Assembly (NCBI GenBank): GCA_017440585.1
Contig: JAFSGW010000074.1
Span: 1-38,943, forward strand
Length of the DNA: 38,943 bases
Reading direction: 5' to 3'
Source: Clostridia bacterium
GTDB taxonomy: Bacteria; Bacillota; Clostridia; UMGS1883
The notes beneath the pieces are model-generated. The model saw only the letters and a list, made by a program, of their open reading frames with translations. It searched no databases and was not told the DNA's origin. The translations under genes and the position numbers were made by a program. Below are positions 29,290 through 37,977 of the stretch, one piece after another; within the stretch, counting starts at the first letter, position 1, and every line of letters begins with the position of its first letter.

Positions 29290-30825
29290 TTATTCACCTT
29301 TTTTACTAATCCTTGCTGTAGCAAGCATAAGTCCGGGAACTATCCAGAATGCAAACATAACTCTCGGATAAAACCAGATGTATTCAGCACAGCACACAAA
29401 TGCAATACCGCTTAATGCGCTTATGCCTGCAATGGCATAGCTCTTTAATTCCTTGTCCATAATGCGCATACTGCCTGCGGTCTTTTTAATGGTGGCAATA
29501 ATGTATGCAAAGAAGCTCAATGCACCCATAAGCCCCATTTCAAGCACAATTTCCATATAAAGCATATGGCTGTGAGGTGCGGTGATTGCCACGGGCGAAG
29601 AATACCCCGGGTACACCGCCCTGAAGGACTCAGGCCCCAAACCAAGACCCTTTATACCATAATCCTTAATCATTCTCACACAGCTGTCCCAGATGTACAG
29701 TCTGTAGGAGTTGGAGGAGTCCTCCATTGAGCCTATGGTGAAAATTCTGTTCATGATTGTATCGGGCAAAAAGGGTATTGCCGCTATAACAAGAAAACCA
29801 AAGGGTATAAGAAGCCTCTTGTCGTAAATGCACACAAACACAACTGCACTGAGTGCAAAGCCAACCCAGCCCGAGCGTGAATAGGTCATTGCAAGTGCAC
29901 CAAGGCAAACTGCAAACGCCCCTGCCACACAAAGCTTTTCAAACTTTGTTTTCAAAGAAAGGAACAAAGGCACCATAAAGGGCATGAAAAGTACTAAAAG
30001 CTGTGCAAAGTTGTTGGGGTTTGAAAAGGTTGAATACACTCTGCCGGGCATGCCCTCATTCTGTGTTATATCAACAAATTCCAGGTCTACCTCAACGCCC
30101 ATAATTCTCTGTGCAATGGCGTAAACGCCCGTAAGTGCCACAAAGAACAAAACAATCTTCAGAAAACGTATAAGCTTTTCCTTAGTATCAACGCTTGCAT
30201 ACACACAGTATGAGAAAATAACCGAAGCAATAAGGAAAAGTGCAATTCTCAAAGCATCGGAAAAAACATATGCTGTCACGGTGCTCACAAAAATTGCAAT
30301 TATGAAAATCACAACGGAAAGAGGCACCTTTTTAATGCTTCCTGCCGAAATTTTTCCCGATGCAATGTTAAACACGCACCAGCACAAAAATCCCATTGCA
30401 CCTAAAAAGGCATAAAGGTTATTCCACAAATTGTGCGGTGCAAGGAACATAAGCCCTATAAAAAGAGCAAGATATGTGTCCATTGCAAGAAGGTTCTTTG
30501 AGTTTACAAAGTCAAAAAGCCACAGCGTGAAGGAATTTTTAAAAACACGCCTTGTAAAAAGCTGTATGCTTCGTATTATTTTAAGTGCAAAGCTCCATAC
30601 TGCATCAATGCACATATAAGTAAAGGAGCCCTTTGTATATTTTTCCGAAAAGCTTTCCTTCCCAAGCCAGGAATATATTCCGCTTTCCTCAATTTTTTTC
30701 TGTATCCAGTTAAAGAAACGCATAACTGCATTTATAAGGGCACTTTTTTTAACCTTTTCTGCCCAGAAGGCAAAAAATGAGGTTAAAAGATGCCATGTAA
30801 AGGAACGTGAAATCAGTTTAATCAC
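29290..30825 (-). CDS. O-antigen ligase/polymerase family membrane protein
   Basis: A protein of about 511 residues with some 10-12 hydrophobic segments and the Wzy/WaaL-type layout, including a large outside loop (GMPGRVYSTFSNPNNFAQLL to YSRSGWVGF) and the conserved region GLGPESFRAVYPGY. It probably polymerises or ligates lipid-linked glycan on the outer side of the membrane. The first 110 residues are hydrophilic to amphipathic and unusual. The start is uncertain: GTG at 30825 is in frame but directly abuts the GGGGTG site, while CTG at 30816 has GGGG at a better spacing. Longer starts would overlap the DUF4330 gene by up to 100 bp. Confidence 0.8.
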   Translation of the reverse strand: MIKLISRSFTWHLLTSFFAFWAEKVKKSALINAVMRFFNWIQKKIEESGIYSWLGKESFSEKYTKGSFTYMCIDAVWSFALKIIRSIQLFTRRVFKNSFTLWLFDFVNSKNLLAMDTYLALFIGLMFLAPHNLWNNLYAFLGAMGFLCWCVFNIASGKISAGSIKKVPLSVVIFIIAIFVSTVTAYVFSDALRIALFLIASVIFSYCVYASVDTKEKLIRFLKIVLFFVALTGVYAIAQRIMGVEVDLEFVDITQNEGMPGRVYSTFSNPNNFAQLLVLFMPFMVPLFLSLKTKFEKLCVAGAFAVCLGALAMTYSRSGWVGFALSAVVFVCIYDKRLLIPFGFLVIAAIPFLPDTIMNRIFTIGSMEDSSNSYRLYIWDSCVRMIKDYGIKGLGLGPESFRAVYPGYSSPVAITAPHSHMLYMEIVLEMGLMGALSFFAYIIATIKKTAGSMRIMDKELKSYAIAGISALSGIAFVCCAEYIWFYPRVMFAFWIVPGLMLATARISKKGE

Positions 30826-30847
30826 CCCTTTTTTAAGTATATGGGTT

Positions 30848-31315
30848 TTAGTCAATCTTCTTAATTCCCGACACTCTGCCGAAAATCTTCGCGTCTCCAA
30901 CACGGATAGTAATGGAGTGACCAACACCGTACTTGGAAGAGCCTGCAATCATACCAAAGTCATAATCCTGACCTTTTACCTCTGTTGTAAGTGCAACACA
31001 GTTGTAATGCTCCTTCGGTACACAGCGAACCTCGCCTGCATCTGTCACAGTATAAGTTCTCGAATCTGTAAGCTCAACCTTTGTAACAACACCAAGGTCA
31101 GAGTCCTTCTGCTCATCTAAAACCTTATCGCCTACTTCAATAATAGTTGCTGCAAAGGAAGGCACTTCTTCACAAAGGTATGTTACCTCGTAAAGAGATG
31201 CACTGCTTCCCCCAAAGCCACCGCCAAAAAACATTGTTCCCACAAAAAGGCAAACAGCAGCAATCACTAAAATAACAATTACATCCACAACATTGAACTT
31301 AAATTTCTTTTCCAT
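30848..31315 (-). CDS. DUF4330 family protein
   Basis: A 155-residue protein with one N-terminal hydrophobic segment (FNVVDVIVILVIAAVCLFVG, about 8-27), then a beta-rich domain of the DUF4330 type (VTYLCEEVPSFAATIIEVGD, and GHSITIRVGDAKIFGRVSGI near the end). DUF4330 proteins are found in polysaccharide clusters of Clostridia and Cyanobacteria, but no function is established. It is likely to be membrane-anchored with the domain outside. ATG at 31315 follows GAAAGGAT. It sits between the LbH-GT4 fusion and the ligase-like gene in one operon, so an accessory role in glycan export or assembly is inferred. Confidence 0.8.
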   Translation of the reverse strand: MEKKFKFNVVDVIVILVIAAVCLFVGTMFFGGGFGGSSASLYEVTYLCEEVPSFAATIIEVGDKVLDEQKDSDLGVVTKVELTDSRTYTVTDAGEVRCVPKEHYNCVALTTEVKGQDYDFGMIAGSSKYGVGHSITIRVGDAKIFGRVSGIKKID

Positions 31316-31344
31316 AATCTTTTATCCTTTCCGTGCATTGCACA

Positions 31345-32970
31345 TTAAAAATACTTTTTATATGTTTCCTCAAGTAAAACATCCAGATCAAATCTTTCAA
31401 AAACTGCACGGCGTGCATTAAGGGCAAATTCCTTATAGCCCTCCTCATCATGCATCATGGTATAAATAGCCTTTGCCATAGCATCCGTATCGCCGTATTC
31501 AACAAGCATACCGCAGTTTGTCTCACCGTTTATTATGTCGCCGTTACCGCCAACATTTGTTGCCACAACGGGCAAGCCCTGGTCAAGGGCTTCAAGTATT
31601 GCAAAGGAAAGAGCCTCGTAGCACTTTGCACTGTTAACGTACAAATCACTTGCAGAAAGTATTTCCGATGCATCATTGCGAAAGCCCATCTGGCGTATTT
31701 CATTCTGTAAGCCAAGCCTTTCAATTCTCTCCTTAATTTCACCAAAGAGCTCACCGTCACCTAAAAACAGCACAACAAACTTTTTATCGGTCATCTTCTT
31801 AAGCTTATATACGCTGTCTGTAAAGAAGTCAAGTCCCTTTGCCATGTGGTAGCGTGAAAGTGTTACCACAACAAAGGTATCGGGGTCAATGCCTAATTCC
31901 TGCCTCTTTTCAAGGTTCTTTTTAACCTCCTTTGAGGGTCTTATGCCGTTGAATACAACGTCTATCTTTTCTTCGGGCACACCGTTTCCTATAAGAAGCT
32001 CCCTGCCGTTATTGCAAACGGAAATTATCTTGTGGTTATTTCTTGTCATTATCTTATTCGTTATCTTCCATAAGAAGGAGGTTTTCAAGGTCAAATGGCA
32101 GGTATACACAACCCTTGTTCCCGAATAATAACGCCTCGACAAAAGAGCAATATAATTTTCCCTTGGGTACTGAGTGTGTATAACGTCAATGTTATTTTCC
32201 CTGCAGTAGGCGGCAAGCACCTTTGCCGCCTTTAAATCAAAGGGATGCTTCATTGTAAGCTGTAAGCTCTCAATTCCCATAGCCTCCATCTGCTCACTGA
32301 GAAGCCCCGGCTCGGAATATGCAAAGTAGCACTTAGTGTCCTTTTCCTTAAAGGTTTTCACAAGGTTGTACACATATTTTTCCGTTCCTGCCTTACCTGC
32401 ATGGTTTATCAGGTACAAAACCTTAAGCTTTGGCAAACCGTGTCTCTCCTCTCGTATCTTAATAACCTTTGCAGGCACACCGCCCACAACAGCGTAGTCG
32501 GGCACATCACGGGTAACAACAGCCCCCGCCCCTACTATAACGCCGTTACCGATGGTAACCCCGGGCAATATCACGGCATTTGCTCCAATCCAGCAATCGT
32601 TACCTATGGTAACCTTTTCCTTTGGTGCTGTCTGCAGCCTCATGGGCTTATAAATGTTTTCCGTTTCGTGGTTCTGGGTGTAAATGCTCACATTCGGTCC
32701 CATCATCACATCATCACCGATTGATAAAGGCCCCGAAATACGGGCATTTAACCCAATCGCACTGTTGTTCCCTATCTCAATCTCCCGTCCGCCGCCAAAA
32801 AATGCACCGTGCTCAATATTAACGTTTTTTCCGCATGCCTTAAACATTTTCTTTGCACAAAGCCTTCTCAGATGTCCGCTTCCTAAGCTGTAGGGCGAAA
32901 AGCTTCCCGGCAGATGCCTTGCCAGAAAATAATAAGTTGCATAGCTTAACATATAACCTATCTTGCTCAT
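31345..32970 (-). CDS. Fusion: hexapeptide acetyltransferase + GT4 glycosyltransferase
   Basis: A 541-residue protein. Residues about 48-171 are a left-handed beta-helix acyltransferase of the maltose/galactoside O-acetyltransferase group: hexapeptide repeats [24 protein letters not shown], a probable catalytic His in QNHETE (H101) and the C-terminal [15 protein letters not shown]. Residues about 183-541 are a GT-B glycosyltransferase of family 4 ([59 protein letters not shown]). It may acetylate the sugar that it transfers. ATG at 32970 follows AAAGGGG. It overlaps the flippase gene by four bases (ATGA), indicating translational coupling. Confidence 0.87.
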   Translation of the reverse strand: MSKIGYMLSYATYYFLARHLPGSFSPYSLGSGHLRRLCAKKMFKACGKNVNIEHGAFFGGGREIEIGNNSAIGLNARISGPLSIGDDVMMGPNVSIYTQNHETENIYKPMRLQTAPKEKVTIGNDCWIGANAVILPGVTIGNGVIVGAGAVVTRDVPDYAVVGGVPAKVIKIREERHGLPKLKVLYLINHAGKAGTEKYVYNLVKTFKEKDTKCYFAYSEPGLLSEQMEAMGIESLQLTMKHPFDLKAAKVLAAYCRENNIDVIHTQYPRENYIALLSRRYYSGTRVVYTCHLTLKTSFLWKITNKIMTRNNHKIISVCNNGRELLIGNGVPEEKIDVVFNGIRPSKEVKKNLEKRQELGIDPDTFVVVTLSRYHMAKGLDFFTDSVYKLKKMTDKKFVVLFLGDGELFGEIKERIERLGLQNEIRQMGFRNDASEILSASDLYVNSAKCYEALSFAILEALDQGLPVVATNVGGNGDIINGETNCGMLVEYGDTDAMAKAIYTMMHDEEGYKEFALNARRAVFERFDLDVLLEETYKKYF

Positions 32971-34508
32971 ATTTTTCCCCTTTTCAGGATTTTACCCGTA
33001 AAATCAACCACGGGATTTATTTTAAGTATAACCGCCATTATATAATACACTAAAAGCCCTGCACCCACAGGCACAAAAAGCCTTACTGCACGCATAAGTA
33101 TACCGCCTCCTGCGGGGATTACAAAATTAAGTGCCTCCACCGCACAAAGCATAATAAGGGATGCTATAATGCACTTTAAAACTGTCATTCCAAGCCCCTT
33201 GGCATAGCTTCCAACCTTTTTCCTTATTGCCCATAAAAGCACACACATACCAACAAGGGATGCTGCAGAATAAGCCACCGGGATGCCGTAGGCCCCTAAA
33301 AAGTGCATAAGCACAAGGCTTAAGGAAATGTTCACAACCATTATCACAACGCCGTTAACAGCACTTATTTTCGTGTTACCCAAAGCGTAAAGGGCACGGT
33401 CTAAAATTTCCTTCAGTCCTATGCCTGTAATGCCTATGGAGTAACCGCACAGAAGCAGTGCCGCACCCATAATTTCACTGTTTGTTATCTTTCCCCAGCC
33501 TGCAATAAGGCTTAAAAGGCTTTCTCTCACACCTATAAAGCCAAAGGTCATGGGTATTAAAAGTGCACACACGCTCATAAGTATCCCCGAGAGGGTATTC
33601 TTATACTCCTCCATGTCACCCTTTGAAGCGCTCTCCGAAAGGCGTGGATATATAACAGCCGTAATGGAATAAATAAATGCCAGTACAAGGTAAATTGTTA
33701 TGTTCTGCACAAACATCAAAAGGGTAACCATGCCCTCAAAACGGGCTATCATGGTGTTATTGTAGAACATGTTCAGCTGATACGCTCCCACACCTAAAAG
33801 CACGGGCACGGTCATTTTGCCTGCCTTTATAATGTCCGGGTGCTTTATTTCAAAGCTGGGGCGATAAATATACCCCTCTTTCACAAGCGGTGGTATAAGT
33901 ATCAGTGCCTGCAGGCTTAAGCCAATAATGGTTGCCACTAAAAGCCCCTTAACACCGTACCTGTCCCCTAATAAAACAGTGTAGAGTATAACAACTAAGC
34001 TTGACGGCACGCTTACAAAGGCAGGAAGCTTATAGCGGCCAACCGCCTGAAGCATGCCCTGAAAAATGTAGTTTAAGGCATAAAAGAACATTACGGGCAT
34101 AACCGTCATCAGTGCCATAGTTGCAAAGTGATATGTTTCCTCGCTCTTACCAAAAGCTGTAGCTTTGGGAAGTATGGGCGAAATTGCCACACCGAAAGCC
34201 ACAAGCAAAAGGGTAAGTGCCAGGGAAATTGTTATTATATTGTCAGCAAAGCGTTTTGCTTCTTTGTGCTTACCAAGTGCCATATGCCCCACATAAATGG
34301 GTATAACCACTGTGGAAAGTGCCGTTCCCACGCAGGTAAAAATCACGTTTGGTATGCTGATGGCGTAGGAATATATGTTAAGATAAATATCCGATGCACC
34401 AAAGTGCGACATATATACCTGATTGCTCACAAGGCTTAAAAGTCTCGAAAGCACCATTATAACCATAACGGAGGATACCGCGCCTAAAATATTTTTCTTT
34501 TCTTTCAC
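32967..34508 (-). CDS. MurJ/Wzx-like lipid-linked glycan flippase
   Basis: A 513-residue integral membrane protein with about 14 hydrophobic helices. It resembles MurJ (MviN) of the MOP exporter superfamily: the N-terminus [19 protein letters not shown], the FIFQGMLQ-like segment [14 protein letters not shown], and [16 protein letters not shown]. MurJ flips lipid II, whereas copies in polysaccharide operons flip other undecaprenyl-linked glycans. The operon context favours the latter, but a duplicated MurJ cannot be excluded. It lies 10 bp after the acetyltransferase gene and overlaps the following fusion gene by 4 bp. Confidence 0.82.
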   Translation of the reverse strand: MKEKKNILGAVSSVMVIMVLSRLLSLVSNQVYMSHFGASDIYLNIYSYAISIPNVIFTCVGTALSTVVIPIYVGHMALGKHKEAKRFADNIITISLALTLLLVAFGVAISPILPKATAFGKSEETYHFATMALMTVMPVMFFYALNYIFQGMLQAVGRYKLPAFVSVPSSLVVILYTVLLGDRYGVKGLLVATIIGLSLQALILIPPLVKEGYIYRPSFEIKHPDIIKAGKMTVPVLLGVGAYQLNMFYNNTMIARFEGMVTLLMFVQNITIYLVLAFIYSITAVIYPRLSESASKGDMEEYKNTLSGILMSVCALLIPMTFGFIGVRESLLSLIAGWGKITNSEIMGAALLLCGYSIGITGIGLKEILDRALYALGNTKISAVNGVVIMVVNISLSLVLMHFLGAYGIPVAYSAASLVGMCVLLWAIRKKVGSYAKGLGMTVLKCIIASLIMLCAVEALNFVIPAGGGILMRAVRLFVPVGAGLLVYYIMAVILKINPVVDFTGKILKRGKI

Positions 34509-34518
34509 TTATTACACC

Positions 34519-35049
34519 TTAAGCTTTCCATCTAACATTCTCTTTGATGATTTTAGCGGGATTGCCTGCCACAAGACACTTAGGTGGCACATCACGTGTC
34601 ACAACACTGCCTGCCGCAACAACTGCCCCTTCTCCTATTGTAACGCCCTTTAAAATGAGGCTTCCAACCCCAATCCAAACATTATCCTCAATAACCACGG
34701 GCTTTATCACTTCTTGTTCGCCATTAAAGGCATGGTAATCACGGTCTAAAATATTGCAGTCCCATGCAATGTTAACGCCGTTTCCTATTTTAACCAATTC
34801 CCCTGCATGGATTTCCGTGCGGTCACCAATGTATGAATTGCTGCCTATTTCAATCCTTCCGCCATACGCGGAAAGCTTCACATATCTGTGCAGGAAAACC
34901 CTATCGCCAAGAGAAATTGTGCCGTTATTTTTCATAACCCGCACGCCTCTTTCCATCCTTAAAAGCTTGCCCGACTTATTAAATTTCCATTTATTAGAAA
35001 TACCCCTCAAAACGGCACATCCGTTAACAACCAAACTCTTTATATTCAT
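34519..35049 (-). CDS. Hexapeptide-repeat O-acetyltransferase
   Basis: A 176-residue left-handed beta-helix acyltransferase similar to WbbJ/colanic-acid-type O-acetyltransferases. Hexapeptide turns include [34 protein letters not shown] and [13 protein letters not shown], and it ends [15 protein letters not shown]. The probable catalytic His is in DRDYHAF. Start ATG at 35049 has AGGAGG 6 nt upstream; a longer form would run into the repeat element. First gene of the polysaccharide operon. Its transcript has a leader of about 170 nt which includes copy C of the CAGGGACA element. It probably O-acetylates the polymer or its precursor. Confidence 0.85.
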   Translation of the reverse strand: MNIKSLVVNGCAVLRGISNKWKFNKSGKLLRMERGVRVMKNNGTISLGDRVFLHRYVKLSAYGGRIEIGSNSYIGDRTEIHAGELVKIGNGVNIAWDCNILDRDYHAFNGEQEVIKPVVIEDNVWIGVGSLILKGVTIGEGAVVAAGSVVTRDVPPKCLVAGNPAKIIKENVRWKA

Positions 35050-35072
35050 AGTTTTCCTCCTGAATCCCACAA

Positions 35073-35192
35073 CACGGGACACTCCCTACCCACAGCCAAC
35101 CCATCAACTCGATTTTTCACAAGCAAAATGAAAAATGAATGAATGGGAGTGTCGCTGTTCCTTATAAAAATGTTGCAATCACCTGATAAAAG
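35073..35192 (+). repeat. CAGGGACA-ended inverted-repeat element, copy C
   Basis: Ends ACGGGACACTCCC (from 35075) and GGGAGTGTCGCTG (to 35157) are inverted repeats. The interior ACTCCCTACCCACAGCCAAC and AAAAATGAATGAATGGGAG match copy A (6262-6345). The flank 35158-35192 (TTCCTTATAAAAATG, then TTGCAATCACC) matches the flank of copy B (8850-8882). It lies in the transcribed leader of the polysaccharide operon. Confidence 0.72.
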
Positions 35193-35225
35193 CAGCCTGC
35201 AGCCCACAATAATCCTATTTTACTA

Positions 35226-35254
35226 ATTATATCATACCCTGCTTTTTTAGTCAA
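35226..35254 (-). promoter_or_regulatory. Sigma-A promoter of the polysaccharide operon
   Basis: Minus strand TTGACT (35254-35249), 17 bp, TATAAT (35231-35226). It drives 35049 down to 27014, since gaps inside the operon are short and hold no other clear promoter. Confidence 0.8.
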
Positions 35255-35317
35255 CCTAAGCAATTACTAAAGTCACAAAACCTTTACAATATTACTCTTT
35301 CCTTTTCACCTTCATTA

Positions 35318-35326
35318 TGCTATAAT
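35318..35326 (+). promoter_or_regulatory. Extended -10 promoter of the phosphodiester glycosidase gene
   Basis: TGCTATAAT (TGn plus perfect TATAAT at 35321-35326); the -35 region is poor. It lies 24 bp before the start codon at 35350. Confidence 0.6.
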
Positions 35327-35349
35327 TATCAGCGGAAAGGACTGATACA

Positions 35350-37614
35350 ATGAAAAAATTAATTTCTGCAATTCTTGCAGGTTTACTTATAACCACCTCT
35401 GCCCAGGCAGCAATATATGAAAATGTAAAGGAGGTAACCATCACAGAGGGCGTAACACACAAAACGATGGAAACCTTTACGGAATCGGGCTGGGTTAAGG
35501 CAAACGTTATCGAAATTGACCTTACAAACGATGAGCTCACCCTTGAGGTTTTAACCTCCCCTGAGGGTACCTCACGCCTCTCAACAGTAAAGCAGATGGC
35601 AGAAGAAAACAACACCAAGGTTGCGGTCAATGCTGACTTTTTCAACATGCAATCAGGCGAAACAAATATGCTGGGCATGGTTTATGATGACGGGCAGTTA
35701 ATCTCCACCCCCTCAAAGGACAACTTCGTTTCCTTCGTCATAACAGAGGAACAGGACGTGGTTTTTGACTACTTCACCTTCACGGGCACACTTTATGCAG
35801 AAAACACCTCCCTTACAGAGGAAGCCTCCTGCGACCTTTATCAGATAAATAAGGTGCCCGTAACAACGGGCGGTATAACAATGATAACCGAAGCCTGGGG
35901 CAAAACAGTCACCATCCCCCAGTATACCTACGCCATGATATGCGAGCCCTTCGATGAAAACGAATATGAAATGACAGCCTTCTCCTGGGGCGGTGAGGCT
36001 GTTACCATCCCCGAGGGCGGTGCAGTATTTGTTGCAAACTACATGGTAAATGCTTTTCTGAACGCCAACTTTGCCATCGGTGACACAATAAGGGTAGAAA
36101 CCTCAATTTCTCCCGATGTCGAAGCCATAAAGGATGCCTCAGGCGGTAATACCCTTATCCTTAAGGATGGTGAGGTTTGTGAATTTACAAGCAATATCAC
36201 CGGCAAGGCACAGCGCACGGGCATGGGGCTCTCTCCCAATGGTAAAACACTTTTCCTTGTAACAATAGACGGCAGAAGCGAGGATTGTCCCGGCTTCACA
36301 CAGACAGACCTTGCCGCCTTCATGCTCAATTTAGGCTGCAGTGATGCCATCAACCTTGACGGTGGCGGAAGCACAACCCTTGTTACCCCCGACCGCTACA
36401 GCCAAAAACAAACCATACAGAACACTGTTTCCGCTCCCCGAAAGGTTTCAACCGCCCTTGGCGTTATATCAACAGCCCAAGAGGGCGAGGCTGAAATGGG
36501 CGAAGCGAAGCTTTCAAAGGATACTGTCCTTTTAGGCGACAGCGTTGACATTACCACAGTTTTTTACGACGAAAAGTATAACAATACTCCTATAAACATA
36601 TCAAAACTCAGAATTTCCTGCTCCGACAAAAATGCAGTTATTGAAAATAACCGCATCACCCCCTCAAAGGCAGGCACTCACACAATTTATGCAAAATACA
36701 AAGGCATAACCCTTGAATGTGTGGTTTCGGTTTTAAGCGACATTTTCGCCATCAACATATACCCCGAATCCATTAACACAACCACTTCCGACAAAACGGT
36801 TACCGTTACCGCCTACGACAGGTCAGGTCACAGTGCCACCATCCCCACAGAGCTTCTTGAATTTACTGTAACGGGCGATGTTGTAATGGAAGGCAACACA
36901 ATCAAAAAAGGCGAAAACACGGGCACGGTAACGGCAGTTTTTGAGGGATTAACCTCATCTTTAGTTGTTAACGGTGAAAAGCACATCCGTGAGGACGATA
37001 TAAAAGCAGAGGATACCTTTGAAGGCTTTATGGAAAACGGTGAAAAACTCACCTTTGCAGGTAAGGTAGCAGAGCCCAAAAACCTCATAGGCCGCTTCCA
37101 GGCAAGCTATTATCTTCAGGATCTGGCAAACCGTGGCGATGTGTATGCCCTCTCAGAGGAAATCTATGACCCCCATGAAATTTTCACCATCTACAGAAAG
37201 GTAGACACCTTCACACAGCGTGACGTGGGCAACACAAAAATCATAACCCTTGCAAACTCAAAGGGATCCATAAGACTCACCGAAGAAAACGCCTGGGGCA
37301 ACTTTAAAATCGTTTGCGACAGCATCGATAAGGATAACCTTGTTATCGTGCTGAACGAACCCATCTATAATATGAACCAGGGCGAGCAGAAGGTCTGGGA
37401 TTATTATATGGACATGCTTAACGAAAAAGGCGTTAACGTGTTTGTTGTATCTCAGGGGGTTAAAAGCGAAGCAACGGTGGAAAATGGTGTCCGCTACCTT
37501 TATGTGGGCGGTATCGGCAACTGTAACAATGCCTCCTTTGAGTACGGCTTCAAGGAAGCAAAACCCCTTACCTTAACAATTTCAGAGGATGAAGTAAGAT
37601 ATACATTTGAATAA
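35350..37614 (+). CDS. Secreted phosphodiester glycosidase (NAGPA family) with Ig-like domains
   Basis: A 754-residue exported protein. The signal peptide is MKKLISAILAGLLITTSAQAA. A phosphodiester-alpha-N-acetylglucosaminidase (NAGPA, PF09992-type) domain spans about 85-380 with AVNADFFNMQ, TIDGRSEDCPG (about 306) and the hallmark LDGGGSTTLV (about 336). Family members cleave GlcNAc-1-phosphodiester bonds; bacterial versions act on wall or teichoic-type polymers. Two Ig-like (Big) domains follow (about 390-560). The last 180 residues are an alpha/beta domain I cannot assign with confidence; it could be a metallophosphoesterase-like remnant, but metal-binding His/Asp motifs are not visible. 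GGAAAGGA lies before ATG. It diverges from the polysaccharide operon, in keeping with wall-polymer remodelling. Confidence 0.85.
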   Translation: MKKLISAILAGLLITTSAQAAIYENVKEVTITEGVTHKTMETFTESGWVKANVIEIDLTNDELTLEVLTSPEGTSRLSTVKQMAEENNTKVAVNADFFNMQSGETNMLGMVYDDGQLISTPSKDNFVSFVITEEQDVVFDYFTFTGTLYAENTSLTEEASCDLYQINKVPVTTGGITMITEAWGKTVTIPQYTYAMICEPFDENEYEMTAFSWGGEAVTIPEGGAVFVANYMVNAFLNANFAIGDTIRVETSISPDVEAIKDASGGNTLILKDGEVCEFTSNITGKAQRTGMGLSPNGKTLFLVTIDGRSEDCPGFTQTDLAAFMLNLGCSDAINLDGGGSTTLVTPDRYSQKQTIQNTVSAPRKVSTALGVISTAQEGEAEMGEAKLSKDTVLLGDSVDITTVFYDEKYNNTPINISKLRISCSDKNAVIENNRITPSKAGTHTIYAKYKGITLECVVSVLSDIFAINIYPESINTTTSDKTVTVTAYDRSGHSATIPTELLEFTVTGDVVMEGNTIKKGENTGTVTAVFEGLTSSLVVNGEKHIREDDIKAEDTFEGFMENGEKLTFAGKVAEPKNLIGRFQASYYLQDLANRGDVYALSEEIYDPHEIFTIYRKVDTFTQRDVGNTKIITLANSKGSIRLTEENAWGNFKIVCDSIDKDNLVIVLNEPIYNMNQGEQKVWDYYMDMLNEKGVNVFVVSQGVKSEATVENGVRYLYVGGIGNCNNASFEYGFKEAKPLTLTISEDEVRYTFE

Positions 37615-37671
37615 TTATATAAACAAATTTGTCCGCTTTATGCACTATTGTTGCGACCCTATTTCAGCTTA

Positions 37672-37699
37672 TTGACTTATAATTCCAACGTGCTAAAAT
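37672..37699 (+). promoter_or_regulatory. Promoter of the small lipoprotein gene
   Basis: TTGACT (37672-37677), 16 bp, TAAAAT (37694-37699), about 34 bp before the start codon at 37733. Confidence 0.55.
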
Positions 37700-37732
37700 G
37701 AGGTTGAAATTTAAAAGAAAGCGGTGTGTAAT

Positions 37733-37942
37733 ATGAAAAAGTGTTTACTTATTATTCTCTCGGCTATTATTTTATTATCCGGATGCAGTTCCCCTCCGGC
37801 AAGCAAAGAGGACTGTCTCTATTGCAGCAATAAACCCGTCTACATTTATGAGATTAACGGTCAGGAGCTTTCCCTCTGTGAAGATTGTTATGAAACAGAA
37901 CTTAAGGCTCTCGAACAGGAAAAAATAAATTCACAAAAATAG
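37733..37942 (+). CDS. Small lipoprotein with a CxxC pair
   Basis: A 69-residue predicted lipoprotein. The signal MKKCLLIILSAIILLSGC has a lipobox LSGC. The mature part carries CLYC and CEDC separated by about 20 residues (NKPVYIYEINGQELSL), which may form one zinc ribbon or a redox site, and ends with a Glu/Lys-rich helix. The family is not recognised. ATG at 37733 is preferred to GTG at 37724. The Shine-Dalgarno site is weak (AAAGCGGTG). Convergent with the AraC regulator; the shared terminator contains both stop codons. Confidence 0.75.
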   Translation: MKKCLLIILSAIILLSGCSSPPASKEDCLYCSNKPVYIYEINGQELSLCEDCYETELKALEQEKINSQK

Positions 37943-37977
37943 AATGAGCTACCACAAGGTAGCTCATTCTATTTTTG
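37934..37977. terminator. Bidirectional terminator containing both stop codons
   Basis: A perfect 20-bp stem, with arms 37934-37953 and 37958-37977 and loop ACAA. The left arm begins CAAAAATAG and the right arm ends CTATTTTTG, so each contains a TAG stop: the lipoprotein stop at 37940-37942 and the araC-type stop at 37969-37971. Both proteins end in Q-K. Confidence 0.92.
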
